A DNA stretch of 64,000 nt from Mesorhizobium wenxiniae (lineage in GTDB: Bacteria; Pseudomonadota; Alphaproteobacteria; Rhizobiales; Rhizobiaceae). Below the pieces are notes generated by a model. That model ran no database searches. It was not told the origin of the DNA and saw nothing but the letters and a program-made list of their open reading frames with translations. A program made the position numbers and the translations under genes. Positions 11,346-19,709 of the stretch are shown here, piece after piece. The stretch spans positions 29,766 to 93,765 of the forward strand of contig NZ_NPKH01000023.1 in assembly GCF_002284535.1 (NCBI RefSeq), in the 5' to 3' direction. Within the stretch, counting starts at the first letter, position 1, and each line of letters opens with the position of its first letter.

Positions 11346-12026
11346 ATGAGGAAACCGCTCACGGCTGCGACCGTCATGCCCGCCGCATCTGGCGAGATGC
11401 AGCTTGTCAGCCGCGCCCTGGCACGCGAGGGCGGAGCCTTCCGCACGATTATCAAGACGCACAACCAGCGGCTCTATCGTATCGCCCGCAGCGTCGTCCG
11501 CAACGACAGCGAGGCTGAGGACATCGTGCAGGAGGCCTATGTCAGGGCCTTTGCCCAGCTCGGGGATTTTCGCGGCGAATCCTCTCTCGCCACATGGCTG
11601 TCGCGCATCGTCATCAATGAGGCGCTTGGGCGTTTGCGCAAAAGGCGGCGAACGGTAGCGATGCCGCAAAGTCTACAAGCCGAAATCATCAAGTTTCCCC
11701 TTAATCCCAGCGACGATCCGGAGCGGACGATGGCGCAACGGCAGATCCTCGAGCTCGTCGAACGGGCGACCGATCGCCTTCCCGATGTCTACCGGACAGT
11801 ATTCGTGGCGCGGGTGATCGAGGGTCTCAGCATAGACGAGACCGCAGCATTGCTTGATGTGCGGCCCGAAACCGTCAAGACCCGGCTGCACCGCGCCCGC
11901 GCCCTCGTCCGCAAGGCGCTGGACGATCAGATCGGCCCGGTGCTGCTCGATGCCTTCCCCTTCGCCGGCCGCCGGTGTGAACGGCTGACCGCCGCGGTGA
12001 TGCAGCGGCTTGGCTTTAGAGACTGA
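11346..12026 (+). CDS. RNA polymerase ECF-type sigma factor
   Basis: 226 residues from ATG 11346, the start consistent with an AGGAG site 12 bases upstream and with the promoter position. Region 2 reads LYRIARSVVRNDSEAEDIVQEAYVRAFAQL, followed by FRGESSLATWLSRIVINEAL. Region 4 is LPDVYRTVFVARVIEGLSIDETAALLDVRPETVKTRLHRAR, a helix-turn-helix that would read the -35 element. A short tail (DAFPFAGRRCERLTAAVMQRL) follows region 4. No anti-sigma gene is adjacent, so control is not visible. Likely targets are itself and the DUF4142-cupredoxin pair, which share a promoter motif. Confidence 0.92.
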   Translation: MRKPLTAATVMPAASGEMQLVSRALAREGGAFRTIIKTHNQRLYRIARSVVRNDSEAEDIVQEAYVRAFAQLGDFRGESSLATWLSRIVINEALGRLRKRRRTVAMPQSLQAEIIKFPLNPSDDPERTMAQRQILELVERATDRLPDVYRTVFVARVIEGLSIDETAALLDVRPETVKTRLHRARALVRKALDDQIGPVLLDAFPFAGRRCERLTAAVMQRLGFRD

Positions 12027-12042
12027 TTTTTCCCGAATTCCC

Positions 12043-12072
12043 GGGAACGTTTGCCCCCGCCCGGCATCCAAT
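12043..12072 (+). promoter_or_regulatory. ECF-type promoter of the DUF4142-cupredoxin operon
   Basis: GGGAAC (12043-12048), 18 bases, TCCAAT (12067-12072), 54 bases before the DUF4142 ATG. Both elements and the spacer length equal those of the sigma gene promoter at 11271-11300. Confidence 0.65.
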
Positions 12073-12125
12073 CATCGTCAACTGGAAATGCCCGGAGCCA
12101 TTCGCATCCGGCGAAGGAGAACGTC

Positions 12126-12650
12126 ATGCTTATTCGATCGACCACCGCACTGGCAGCGCTTTTCCTGCTCAGCACAGCAATGTTGGCGCAAGCCTCCGAT
12201 AAGCCGAGCGACCCGCAGATCGCCCACATCGCCTACACAGCCGGCGTGCTTGACGTCGAGGCGGCCATGCAAGCGCTGAAGAAATCGAAAAACAAAGAGA
12301 TTCTCGACTTCGCCAAAGACATGGTGCGAGACCATGAAGCCGTAAACAAACAAGCGCTTGACCTGGTCAAGAAGCTCAACGTGACGCCAGAGGACAACGC
12401 CACCAGCAAGGCGCTGACCAAGGCGGCGGACGAGGAACGGGCGAAGCTCGCCAAGCTCGACGGCGCCGCGTTCGACAAGGCCTATGTTGACAACGAGGTC
12501 GCCTATCACAAGCAGGTCAACGGCGCGCTCGAAACCCTGCTGATCCCCTCGGCCGAGAATGCCGAACTGAAGAGCCTGCTGGAGACCGGCCTGAAGCTAT
12601 TCCAGGGCCATGAACAGCATGCCGAACATGTCGCCGGCATGCTGAAATGA
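12126..12650 (+). CDS. DUF4142 domain protein, exported
   Basis: 174 residues. Start ATG 12126 follows AAGGAG. The signal peptide MLIRSTTALAALFLLSTAML ends near AQAS. The mature part is a helical bundle of the DUF4142 family: IAHIAYTAGVLDVEAAMQAL, FAKDMVRDHEAVNKQALDL and a final FQGHEQHAEHV. These ferritin-like helical proteins sit in the periplasm; their function is unknown, often stress-linked. The stop overlaps the cupredoxin ATG (ATGA), so the two are co-translated. Confidence 0.85.
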   Translation: MLIRSTTALAALFLLSTAMLAQASDKPSDPQIAHIAYTAGVLDVEAAMQALKKSKNKEILDFAKDMVRDHEAVNKQALDLVKKLNVTPEDNATSKALTKAADEERAKLAKLDGAAFDKAYVDNEVAYHKQVNGALETLLIPSAENAELKSLLETGLKLFQGHEQHAEHVAGMLK

Positions 12651-12976
12651 GTACAGCACCGACGGTGTCGAAACGGCATCTGTGGATTGCAATGGCGCTA
12701 ACTATTGCTGCCGCATCTGCCAAGGCCGAAACGATTGAGGTGACGATCGAGAAGCTGGTGTTTTCGCCCGCAAGCATCGAGGCGAAGGTCGGCGACACTA
12801 TCGAGTGGGTCAACAAAGACGTGTTCGCCCACACGGCGACCGTCACAGGCGGCTGGGAGGTGATGATCCCGCCGAAGACATCGGCGAGCCTGACGCTGAA
12901 GAGGGCAGGTTCGTTCGATTATTTCTGCCGCTTCCACCCGAACATGAAAGGCCAAATGACGGTGACGTCGCCCTAG
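12647..12976 (+). CDS. Cupredoxin (plastocyanin/amicyanin-like), exported
   Basis: 109 residues with an N-terminal signal segment ending near ASAKA. The type 1 copper ligands are visible: His in FAHTATV, then Cys, His and Met in YFCRFHPNMKGQ. It could carry electrons or bind copper in the periplasm. It is coupled to the DUF4142 gene by a four-base ATGA overlap and lies under the same ECF-type promoter, suggesting a redox or envelope stress job (inference). Confidence 0.9.
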   Translation: MSTAPTVSKRHLWIAMALTIAAASAKAETIEVTIEKLVFSPASIEAKVGDTIEWVNKDVFAHTATVTGGWEVMIPPKTSASLTLKRAGSFDYFCRFHPNMKGQMTVTSP

Positions 12977-12990
12977 CCAAGCCAGCAGAG

Positions 12991-13014
12991 ACCGCCCTGC
13001 ACGCGCAGGGCGGT
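12991..13014. terminator. Inverted repeat after the cupredoxin gene
   Basis: ACCGCCCTGC and GCAGGGCGGT form a ten-pair stem 15 bases after the stop. There is no T-run, so it may be a weak terminator or an mRNA 3' end stabiliser. Confidence 0.5.
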
Positions 13015-13203
13015 CGGGCGGCATCAAGCCGCCTGGTAGCGAGGCGCCGGCTCGCCGGTCTGCGTCGCGGCGAACAGGGTAGCGCGAACAGGGTGGCGCG
13101 GGCAGCGTCGTAGGCTTCCCACAGCGCGCGGTCTGGTAGAGGTCCGCCAGGATGCCAACGACCGGCGAACGAAACATGCTGTGCTGACGCCACTCGGAAA
13201 AGC

Positions 13204-13373
13204 GATACCAGCAGGCATATCGTGTCGGTCGAGGCCAACCGGCGCTTCGAGGCGATTTTGGGGCGGCCGCGGCCGAAAAGCTGAGGAGCCTCGCCGACGA
13301 TGTCGCCTCGCAGGACTTTCCCGACGCCTATGTTTCGAAGCCGGCGAGCAGCACCGAATCGTCGGAGCGATAG
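13204..13373 (+). pseudogene. Decayed gene fragment between the cupredoxin and YkvA genes
   Basis: Two plus-strand pieces in different frames read DTSRHIVSVEANRRFEA, then DFGAAAAEKLRSLADDVA through KPASSTESSER and a stop. Both look like genuine protein, and they join with one frame change near 13255. No start codon with a ribosome site is visible. Family not recognised. The rest of 13015-13483 shows nothing else I can support. Confidence 0.4.
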
Positions 13374-13483
13374 AGCACCGCGCATCCTTTGGGACGCGCC
13401 ACGGACGGTGCGGTCCAGTCTTTCTACGACCAGCGACCGCCGCTCGAATGCAGGCGGACGACAATCTGTGCTAAAGTAGCCCT

Positions 13484-13873
13484 ATGAAAGCATGGCTGGA
13501 AGCGGCAAAGAGCCGGGCGCGCGACATCAAGCTTGATGTCGTCGCCCTGTGGTTCGCCGCACGCGATCCTCGGGTGCCCTGGTCCGCGAAACTCGTGGCG
13601 GGGATGGTGGCCGCCTGTGCGCTTTCCCCAATCGACCTGATCCCGGATTTCGTTCCGGTGCTCGGCTATCTTGACGACCTGATCATCGTACCGCTCGGCG
13701 TAATCCTGGCGATAAGGCTTGTTCCGCCGCCGCTGATGGACGAGTTTCGAGCGCAGGCTGCCGCGCTCGAAACACGTCCGCAAAGCAGGACGGGAATGTT
13801 CTTTATCGTGGCGCTCTGGCTGGCTTTGGCAGCTTTGCTGATCTGGGCCTTTTGGCCCACCCACGCCAGATAG
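13484..13873 (+). CDS. YkvA family (DUF1232) membrane protein
   Basis: 129 residues. The family core is clear: VPWSAKLVAGMVAACALSPI, followed by DLIPDFVPVLGYLDDLIIVP. A second hydrophobic segment at the C-terminus (FFIVALWLALAALLIWAFW) gives it an extra membrane anchor. Function of the family is not known. Confidence 0.88.
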   Translation: MKAWLEAAKSRARDIKLDVVALWFAARDPRVPWSAKLVAGMVAACALSPIDLIPDFVPVLGYLDDLIIVPLGVILAIRLVPPPLMDEFRAQAAALETRPQSRTGMFFIVALWLALAALLIWAFWPTHAR

Positions 13874-13924
13874 TCCGGAGGCTTGCTTGCACTTGAAACC
13901 GCCCTTGCCTGCTGCCCCGGCGGC

Positions 13925-15151
13925 CTAAAACCCAAGCGCCAGCCACGCAGTCCCAGCAAGCAGCGTGATCAGCGTCAGCGGCAGTCCGACCCTGAAGAAG
14001 GCTCCGAAAGACAGCGCCTTGCCGGCGGCGCGCGCCTGCTCAGCGACAATCAAATTGGCGATCGAGCCGAGCAGCGTGAAATTGCCGGCCAGAGTCGAGC
14101 TCATGGCGACGACCAGCCAGGCGCGCTCGGGGCTCTCCAGGCCGGGTATGAACGGCCGCAGCGCAAGCACGGCCGGAACGTTGCTCATGATGTTGGACAG
14201 CACTGCGGTGAAGCCGGACAGCCGCCAGACATCGTCCAGCCCGAGGTCCTTTGCCGAGGCGATGATCTCGGGGGTGAGAAGCGCCTTCTCGGCGCCGGCG
14301 ACGACGATGAAAAGGCCGGCGAACATGAACAGCAGCGGCCCGTCTATCTCGCGGTAGATGCGCGCCGGCTTGATAGCGCGGGTCACAAGAAGGATGGCGC
14401 CGCCGATCAGTGCGGCCTTGGCAACCGGAACGCCGGCAAAGAAGGCGATTGCCAGTCCGATGCAGACGACCACGGCCTTGAGCACCTGTCCCGGCAGCAT
14501 GCGGCCGCGATAGACCTCGGGGCTGAGCTCGGTCTTGCGCGCAAATTCGGCGCGATAGACGATGCGCACGATGACGACGACGGCGACGAGGCCAAACAGC
14601 GCGACCGGCGCCAGGGCCGCCGAGAAGGCCGGATAGGAAATCCCCGACAGCGCGCCGATGACCATGTTCTGCGGGTTTCCGGTGATGGTGGCGACGCTGC
14701 CGCAATTCGACGCCGTGGCGGTGGCGATCAGATAGGGAATTGGGTTGCGGTTGATGACCCGGGTGACGTGGACGACGATCGGCGCCATGACCAGGCAGAT
14801 CGCGTCGTTGACCAGGAACGCTGACAGGACGCCGGTCAGCAGCGTCACCATCAGCAGCAGCATAAACGGCGCATGTGCGTGCTCGATGGCAACGGCGCCG
14901 AGTGCGCGAAAGGCGCCCGATACCTTCAGATGCGCGACGACGATCATCATGCCGAGCAGCAGCGTGATGGTGTCGAAATTGATGGCGCGGTACGCGTCCT
15001 CCAGGCTGAGCGCGCCGATGGCGATCATCGCCGCACCGCCGAGCAGCGCAACGCCTGCCCGGTCAAGGCGTAAGCCGGGGATCCTGCCGATGGCAACGCC
15101 GGCATAGGTCAGGATCAGGATCAGCAGTGCCGCCGCACCCATCAATGTCAT
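13925..15151 (-). CDS. SLC13/ArsB-type anion or Na+/H+ carrier
   Basis: 408 residues from the ATG at 15151; the upstream in-frame extension is not hydrophobic and is rejected. About ten to eleven membrane segments. Family marks are SAFLVNDAICLVMAPIVVHV, ATASNCGSVATITGNPQN and the second half SNVPAVLAL and LAGNFTLLGSIANLIV, the paired anion-binding hairpins of the ion transporter superfamily. Substrate unknown: members carry arsenite, dicarboxylates, sulfate or Na+. No arsenic genes are nearby, so ArsB is not claimed. Confidence 0.88.
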   Translation of the reverse strand: MTLMGAAALLILILTYAGVAIGRIPGLRLDRAGVALLGGAAMIAIGALSLEDAYRAINFDTITLLLGMMIVVAHLKVSGAFRALGAVAIEHAHAPFMLLLMVTLLTGVLSAFLVNDAICLVMAPIVVHVTRVINRNPIPYLIATATASNCGSVATITGNPQNMVIGALSGISYPAFSAALAPVALFGLVAVVVIVRIVYRAEFARKTELSPEVYRGRMLPGQVLKAVVVCIGLAIAFFAGVPVAKAALIGGAILLVTRAIKPARIYREIDGPLLFMFAGLFIVVAGAEKALLTPEIIASAKDLGLDDVWRLSGFTAVLSNIMSNVPAVLALRPFIPGLESPERAWLVVAMSSTLAGNFTLLGSIANLIVAEQARAAGKALSFGAFFRVGLPLTLITLLAGTAWLALGF

Positions 15152-15685
15152 TCGTGGGAAAGCCCCGTTCAGATCCGCCCTGCCCTGCCGGCCGGCGCAA
15201 GCTATGATTCCTGCCGCCATACTCACCCGAGCTCAATCCGATCGGGCAAGCCCTGGCAATATCAAACATTGATGCGACGCGCACAGCGTAGAACCATCGA
15301 AGAGACTGGCGCACCATCGGCCAACTCATCCAGACAATCACACCAGCAGATTTTCTGGTAAAACGCTGGGTATGCTTCCGTCGAAGATGAAGGTTTAGAA
15401 GAAGCCCAGGCTCATTGAAATCGTGGCTCGATCATGGCGAGGATAGAGACTGTCCCCACCTTTGGGCCGGCCGACCAGCAAAGCGAAGAACGCGCCTTCG
15501 GCATGGCAAGGCGAGCGCTGAACACCCGACTGACGCTGGAACAAGCAGCCGATTGCGGAGTTGAAACGGCGGTAGAGGTTTGCCGGAATGAGTTCCACTC
15601 CCGTGCTGCGATACATCTATTGGGTAATTGTTCTCGACGTTTCGGTCGTGCTTACTCCTTACGCTCTTAGCGCGGCGTGGCTGCA
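15152..15685. other. Intergenic region between the SLC13-like and Nramp-like genes
   Basis: About 530 bases between divergent genes. I see no open frame with a convincing ribosome site or recognisable domain on either strand, and no strong promoter. Short frames on both strands look like chance. Confidence 0.5.
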
Positions 15686-16978
15686 ATGACGCAGCGCGAT
15701 CCTAACGCCACTTCACCACAGGAAGACAAGAAAGACGGCATAGGACGAGCACTTGGACTCGGCCTTATCACCGGCGCTGCTGACGACGACTGCTCGGCCA
15801 TCGGTACCTATGCGAGTGCCGGCGCGCGCTTTGGCCCAGACCTGCTTTGGACCGCTCCTGTAACGCTGCCGATGATGTACACTGTCGTGTATCTCTCGTC
15901 GAAGCTTGGACAGGTTTCGGGCCGCGGCCTCTTTCATGCGATCAAGGACTTCTACCCACGGTGGCTGCTCTGGGCTGTTCTTGTGGGCGTGCTGATCGGC
16001 AACACGATCGAAGCAGCCGCCGATCTCGGCGGCATGGCTGCATCCATCAACATCTTCCTTCCTGTTCCGATCCCCCTCATTGTGATCGTAGTCGCGGCCG
16101 CGATCTTTGCTCTCCAGCTTTGGGGCTCCTACACGCTCATTCGTAACATCTTTCGCTGGCTCGCGCTGGCCCTGCTTGCCTATGTCGGCTCAGCCATCAT
16201 GGCGAAGCCGGATGCGGCAGCCGTGCTGTGGGGCACCCTTGTTCCGAAGATCGAGTTCAGCCGCGAGTTCCTGTCCATCCTGGTGGCCATCATCGGCACC
16301 ACCCTTTCAGCGTATCTCTATACCTGGCAGTCGAATGAGGAGGTGGAGGAAGAGATTGCCGAGGGGAGAACGACGCTGAAGGAGCGCAAGGGTGCCACGG
16401 ACGGTGAACTGCGCCGCTCCCGCCGCGATATCCTGATCGGCATGATTTTTTCCAATCTCATCATGTACTTCATCATCCTGTCGACAGGGTCTACGCTCTA
16501 TGAAGCCGGCGAGCACGACGTAGAGACCGCCGCTCAAGCAGCCGAAGCTCTCAAGCCGCTCGCTGGTGGAGCCGCTGGCGTACTGTTCGCTGCCGGCGTG
16601 ATCGGGGTCGGGTTCCTTGCCGTTCCGGTCATGACGACAGGTGCGGCATACGATCTGGCGCAGGCAGTTGGATGGAAGCACAGTCTCCATGCCAAGCCGC
16701 GTGAGGCGCCAAAGTTCTACATCGCGATCGGCGCCTTCACGCTGATTGCTGTCGGCCTGAATTTCCTGGGTTTCAACCCGATTAAGGCGCTCGTCTGGTC
16801 CGGCATCGTGCAGGGCTTTTCTACGCCGCCACTGCTTCTTCTTATCATGCTAATGACGAACAACCCCCGGATCATGGGAGACAAGGTCAACAGCCGCACC
16901 ACCAACGCTCTGGGATGGGCTACTACGATCGCAATTTTTTCCGCCTCTTTAGGGCTGGTAGCGACCTGGTTTATCTAG
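15686..16978 (+). CDS. Nramp-like divalent metal transporter
   Basis: 430 residues with eleven or so membrane segments. The first helix has GLGLITGAADDDCSAIGTYA in place of the DPGN motif of classical Nramp. This acidic DDD variant is typical of bacterial Nramp-related proteins, and the sixth-helix methionine motif reads AVPVMTTGAAYDL. The ion is unclear: Mn/Fe in classical members, Mg suggested for some variants. ATG 15686 is taken; a GTG nine bases earlier is also possible, and neither has a strong ribosome site. A charged cytoplasmic loop (EEVEEEIAEGRTTLKERKG) splits the two halves. Confidence 0.88.
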   Translation: MTQRDPNATSPQEDKKDGIGRALGLGLITGAADDDCSAIGTYASAGARFGPDLLWTAPVTLPMMYTVVYLSSKLGQVSGRGLFHAIKDFYPRWLLWAVLVGVLIGNTIEAAADLGGMAASINIFLPVPIPLIVIVVAAAIFALQLWGSYTLIRNIFRWLALALLAYVGSAIMAKPDAAAVLWGTLVPKIEFSREFLSILVAIIGTTLSAYLYTWQSNEEVEEEIAEGRTTLKERKGATDGELRRSRRDILIGMIFSNLIMYFIILSTGSTLYEAGEHDVETAAQAAEALKPLAGGAAGVLFAAGVIGVGFLAVPVMTTGAAYDLAQAVGWKHSLHAKPREAPKFYIAIGAFTLIAVGLNFLGFNPIKALVWSGIVQGFSTPPLLLLIMLMTNNPRIMGDKVNSRTTNALGWATTIAIFSASLGLVATWFI

Positions 16979-17049
16979 GTCACCATGACGCTCGTGCCAT
17001 ACCCCGGCAATCGAGCTCACTTTCCATGAAGGATTCGGTGCGCACATCT

Positions 17050-17262
17050 CTACCGCGATCCTGGCGGGGTCGTGGCCAAGTGCGCGTGCTTCTGGAAGAT
17101 CGCAATCTTGTCGGGATAGGTAATCCGGATTTCGCGTCCGCATCCGTCGCACTTGTAATGGGAAACGACCTGAAACCAGCTGCCGTTCTTGATGACGGTG
17201 AAGTTGCACTGCGGGCAGTGGAAAGTCAGGCCAACAGAGAACAGGCTGGGAGAGAGAGACAT
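17050..17262 (-). CDS. Small zinc-ribbon protein A
   Basis: 70 residues with CPQC and CDGC pairs about 21 residues apart, a probable zinc ribbon, followed by REIRITYPDKIAIFQKH. It is a clear paralog of the 20902-21120 product: both share F-x-C-P-x-C, a central H-x-(K/R)-CDGC and RITYP-(D/Q)-K-(I/L)-AIF-x-KH. No function is known. It may be the third gene of a minus-strand group with 17299-17499 and DUF1236. Confidence 0.75.
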   Translation of the reverse strand: MSLSPSLFSVGLTFHCPQCNFTVIKNGSWFQVVSHYKCDGCGREIRITYPDKIAIFQKHAHLATTPPGSR

Positions 17263-17298
17263 TGCACTTCACATTGTGGAGAGTTTTGAGGCGGCTTG

Positions 17299-17499
17299 TT
17301 AGTCCAGCGTCTCCACGACGAAGGATGCGGCAATCAAATCGTCGGCATCGATTCTGCCCTTGCCGTCCTCCATGACGGCTGCGACTTTTCCAAAGATCTT
17401 CAGTTCATCCTCGGTAATCCGGGCGCCGCGCATCCTCTCATTGAGGTCGGCCACGCGCATTCGCAGCGCCTGGGACGCTCCAATCTCACGGTTCGACAT
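17299..17499 (-). CDS. Hypothetical small protein
   Basis: 66 residues from ATG 17499, with GGGAGGAA 11-18 bases upstream; a GTG at 17508 is an alternative start. Sequence is helical and charged (ALRMRVADLNERMRGARITEDE, ending DADDLIAASFVVETLD). No family recognised. It is 36 bases ahead of zinc-ribbon protein A. Confidence 0.6.
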   Translation of the reverse strand: MSNREIGASQALRMRVADLNERMRGARITEDELKIFGKVAAVMEDGKGRIDADDLIAASFVVETLD

Positions 17500-17527
17500 A
17501 ATGATCACATTCCTCCCTTGCTGGCTT

Positions 17528-17553
17528 CCCACCGCACCTTTCGGCACGGCGGG
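17528..17553. repeat. 26-base hairpin repeat, copy 1
   Basis: CCCACCG, a 12-base loop (CACCTTTCGGCA), CGGCGGG. It matches the 18925-18950 copy except for one base in the stem. A third, more diverged copy is at 20574-20599. Confidence 0.7.
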
Positions 17554-17574
17554 CTGTCCTCCCAGTCGCTTTGG

Positions 17575-17874
17575 TCATTCGATGATTTTGATGATCTTGC
17601 GTGTACCAGGGTCAACGACAACGGTCCGGTTGTCGACGACCACGTAGCGGTATTCGGTGTCAGGAACTTCATGAAGCTCGACCGTCTCGGGCAGAGTTGA
17701 GCCGATATTGAGCTCCACTCCAGGGATTTTCACTGAGGCGAGCGGCTGCTTCTTCACATACTCTCTGATGACCGTCTCCTGTTCAGGCGCGATAACAACG
17801 TCCTGAGCGGCAGCGGCACCGATACCTGCCAGCAGCAGAAACCCCGCGGCTGCAGTGGAAAGACGCATTCTCAT
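17575..17874 (-). CDS. DUF1236 domain protein, exported
   Basis: 99 residues. ATG 17874 follows GGAGG by five bases. The signal peptide is MRMRLSTAAAGFLLLAGIGA ending near AAAQ. The C-terminal DUF1236 core is YRYVVVDNRTVVVDPGTRKI. These short periplasmic proteins are common in rhizobia and unknown in function. An EcfG-like promoter (GGAAC-N17-GTT) lies about 60 bases upstream, pointing to the general stress response. Confidence 0.85.
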   Translation of the reverse strand: MRMRLSTAAAGFLLLAGIGAAAAQDVVIAPEQETVIREYVKKQPLASVKIPGVELNIGSTLPETVELHEVPDTEYRYVVVDNRTVVVDPGTRKIIKIIE

Positions 17875-17937
17875 AAGTGCCTCCTTTATACGAGCTCTGT
17901 TGCGCTGAACGGCATCGTCTTCGCGCCAGCCTCACCA

Positions 17938-17962
17938 AACCTCGGGCAGCTGCAAACGTTCC
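17938..17962 (-). promoter_or_regulatory. EcfG-like promoter of the DUF1236 gene
   Basis: Reading the minus strand: GGAAC (17962-17958), 17 bases, GTT (17940-17938). This matches the alphaproteobacterial general stress sigma EcfG pattern, 64 bases before the ATG. Confidence 0.6.
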
Positions 17963-18043
17963 TTACCTGGGCTTCGGTCTGATAGGAGACAGGACCTAAG
18001 TCTCACCTGTTTTCGCGTAATAGCCCCTGACATTGCGCCACCC

Positions 18044-18068
18044 GGAACTGCGGCTGCTCGTAGTAGTT
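18044..18068 (+). promoter_or_regulatory. EcfG-like promoter of a 30-residue membrane protein
   Basis: GGAAC (18044-18048), 17 bases, GTT (18066-18068), 29 bases before the ATG of the small membrane protein. Same spacing as at 17938-17962. Confidence 0.6.
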
Positions 18069-18097
18069 GCTCGCCGTGAGTTCACGGGAGGAGTCCA

Positions 18098-18190
18098 ATG
18101 GAGAATAGCGTCCACCAAGCCCGCTGGTTGCTCGCTCCGGTCTTCGCCGTCTCCATCGCGTTCCTCGCGATTGGAATGGTCGTTAGCTAG
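18098..18190 (+). CDS. 30-residue single-span membrane protein
   Basis: ATG 18098 follows a textbook GGGAGGAG ribosome site by four bases. The product has a short polar N-terminus (MENSVHQAR) and one hydrophobic helix (WLLAPVFAVSIAFLAIGMVV), ending with a stop directly after Ser. With the EcfG-like promoter in front, it looks like a stress-induced small inner-membrane protein. No family is known to me. Confidence 0.6.
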   Translation: MENSVHQARWLLAPVFAVSIAFLAIGMVVS

Positions 18191-18269
18191 GGGACAATCG
18201 GACTGTGACGATTGGACCGAAGAACGAAATTGAGATCTGCGCAGCTAAGTCCCTTCCTGCGCTGATAAA

Positions 18270-18305
18270 GGACCACCCGCCATTCCTCGATTTGGCGGGT
18301 GGTCC
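18270..18305. terminator. Strong hairpin, likely terminator
   Basis: GGACCACCCGCC, a 12-base loop, then the exact complement GGCGGGTGGTCC. Located between the 30-residue gene and the decayed response regulator, converging on both. Confidence 0.65.
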
Positions 18306-18397
18306 GAGCGAGCGCGACTGAGGCGTCCTCGTCGCTGGAGCCCAGCACCGAGGCGGGCGCAGCTCTTCCTCACCCCGGAGATGCCTGATGTGGAGCC

Positions 18398-18675
18398 TCA
18401 TGCCGGGGCACAGCGCGGTTCGTCGCGTATGGCACTATAAATTAAGAAAGGGATATTACGGGCCACGAGTTCTTCAGCAACCGAAGAGCTGATGCAGTCC
18501 TGCAAGAGCACGTCCAGGATGACGACGTCAGGCTTAACAAGGGCCAAAATTTGTCGTGCACACGATTGCAACTTGGCTCTGAGGCCACCGCAAAGCCAGC
18601 CTCTCTGAGTGACGTCTCGATATTCGATGACGATCATCGGCTCGTCCTCAAAGATGAGCGCTAGAGGCTTCTCAT
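18398..18675 (-). pseudogene. Decayed response-regulator receiver protein
   Basis: The receiver fold is recognisable: KPLALIFEDEPMIVIEYRDV (acidic pocket EDE) and VKPDVVILDVLLQD (phospho-acceptor Asp) plus FLIYSA. ATG 18675 follows AGGAGGAG but is out of frame with KPLALIF by a missing base. The middle reads TQRGWLCGGLRA, whereas a neighbouring frame reads LREAGFAVASEP, the expected sequence, so two compensating shifts are present. Three indels make this a pseudogene unless they are sequencing errors. Confidence 0.65.
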
Positions 18676-19088
18676 GTCCTCCTCCTTGATGGGCAGGAGC
18701 ACGATGTGCGCTGACCTCCCGGCAACGGCGCCCGGATAGTCGCGTCGCACCTAGTCTTCCCAAAGCCTTGGAAGCGAGCGTGCCGAAGATCGTCCTTGCC
18801 GCGCAAGTGCTTCACCCCGGTCTTGATCGGAAGGGGACATCGATCTCGCAGCTTGGTTCACAGGAGATGCCGCAGAAGCCGAAGGCCCTTCCCGAGCCGG
18901 GTGTTCCATGCGGAAGTCAAAAAGCCCGCCGCACCTTTCGGCACGGCGGGAGATCAGTCGTTCACCAGGCACAGGGTGGGCGGGGGTGGGTGTGCCCGGA
19001 TCGTAGGGAATCCTACGCGCGCCGGCTGCGTCTCGTCTACCAACCGGCGGTTGGGAGCGTCAACTCGGTTAGCTTGCTTTACCCGGGC
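18676..19088. other. Gap without a supported gene
   Basis: About 410 bases. Apart from the 26-base hairpin repeat at 18925-18950 I see no convincing frame, promoter or terminator on either strand. Confidence 0.5.
18925..18950. repeat. 26-base hairpin repeat, copy 2
   Basis: CCCGCCG, loop CACCTTTCGGCA, CGGCGGG: a perfect seven-pair stem. The loop is identical to copy 1 at 17528-17553. Confidence 0.7.
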
Positions 19089-19297
19089 CTACCGCCCCAG
19101 AGCTTGTTTCGAAGCCGACAGAAGTTCTTCCTCGTCCACCACTCCCGCCATGTAATTGGCAATAATTCGGGAGGCGAGCGACTCGCGCTGTTGTTCCGAT
19201 TGGCCGTCAATCTTCAAACGATCGAACACGCGGCCAAGTAGCGCCAGCTCTGACGGGTTGAAAACACCCGAATCCTCTGCTCTTCCACGAGCGGCAT
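19089..19297 (-). pseudogene. Small rhizobial hypothetical protein, probably frameshifted
   Basis: ATG 19297 with GGGGG upstream begins MPLVEEQ. The well-formed body (SGVFNPSELALLGRVFDRL, then ASRIIANYMAGVVDEEELL) is in another frame, reached by a one-base shift near 19275. Similar short proteins of unknown function are frequent in rhizobia. Alternatively translation starts further upstream in the body frame near 19337 without a good ribosome site. Confidence 0.5.
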
Positions 19298-19424
19298 GAC
19301 AAACCCCCTTCGCCCAGAGATTTTGTTCGTGCAGCATTATCATACACAAAAAACCCACCCCGTTGCAGAATCGCAGACGCGAGATGCGCCCTCGCGGAAG
19401 ATCTGCGAGCGGGCGAGGACGACC

Positions 19425-19709
19425 TCACATCAGATCTTCAGCAACCCCGTCGAATTTCTTGAGGCCTACGCTTGGAGGCTTCTGCTTAAGCAGTCCCTGT
19501 GCAGTTGCAGCCGCCTCGAAAGCGGCGAACGCAGCTTGGTGACTGCAATGTCCGGCCAGGCATTCCTCGATCATTCGGATTGCTTCAAGTCGGGACGGCT
19601 TGTCCATGAATGGCCATGGTTGCTGAAGCGCTTTCGCAGCGTCGGCTATCGAGGCGACCACCATCGGCCTGTGATTCAGGTAGATTGTAATCGGGATGAA
19701 TGCCGTCAT
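19425..19709 (-). CDS. DUF982 domain protein
   Basis: 94 residues. The DUF982 pattern is clear: PITIYLNHRPMVVASIADAA, then LQQPWPFMDKPSRLEAIRMIEECLAGH and AAFAAFEAAATAQG. This family is restricted to Rhizobiales and nearby groups and has no known function. Confidence 0.85.
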   Translation of the reverse strand: MTAFIPITIYLNHRPMVVASIADAAKALQQPWPFMDKPSRLEAIRMIEECLAGHCSHQAAFAAFEAAATAQGLLKQKPPSVGLKKFDGVAEDLM

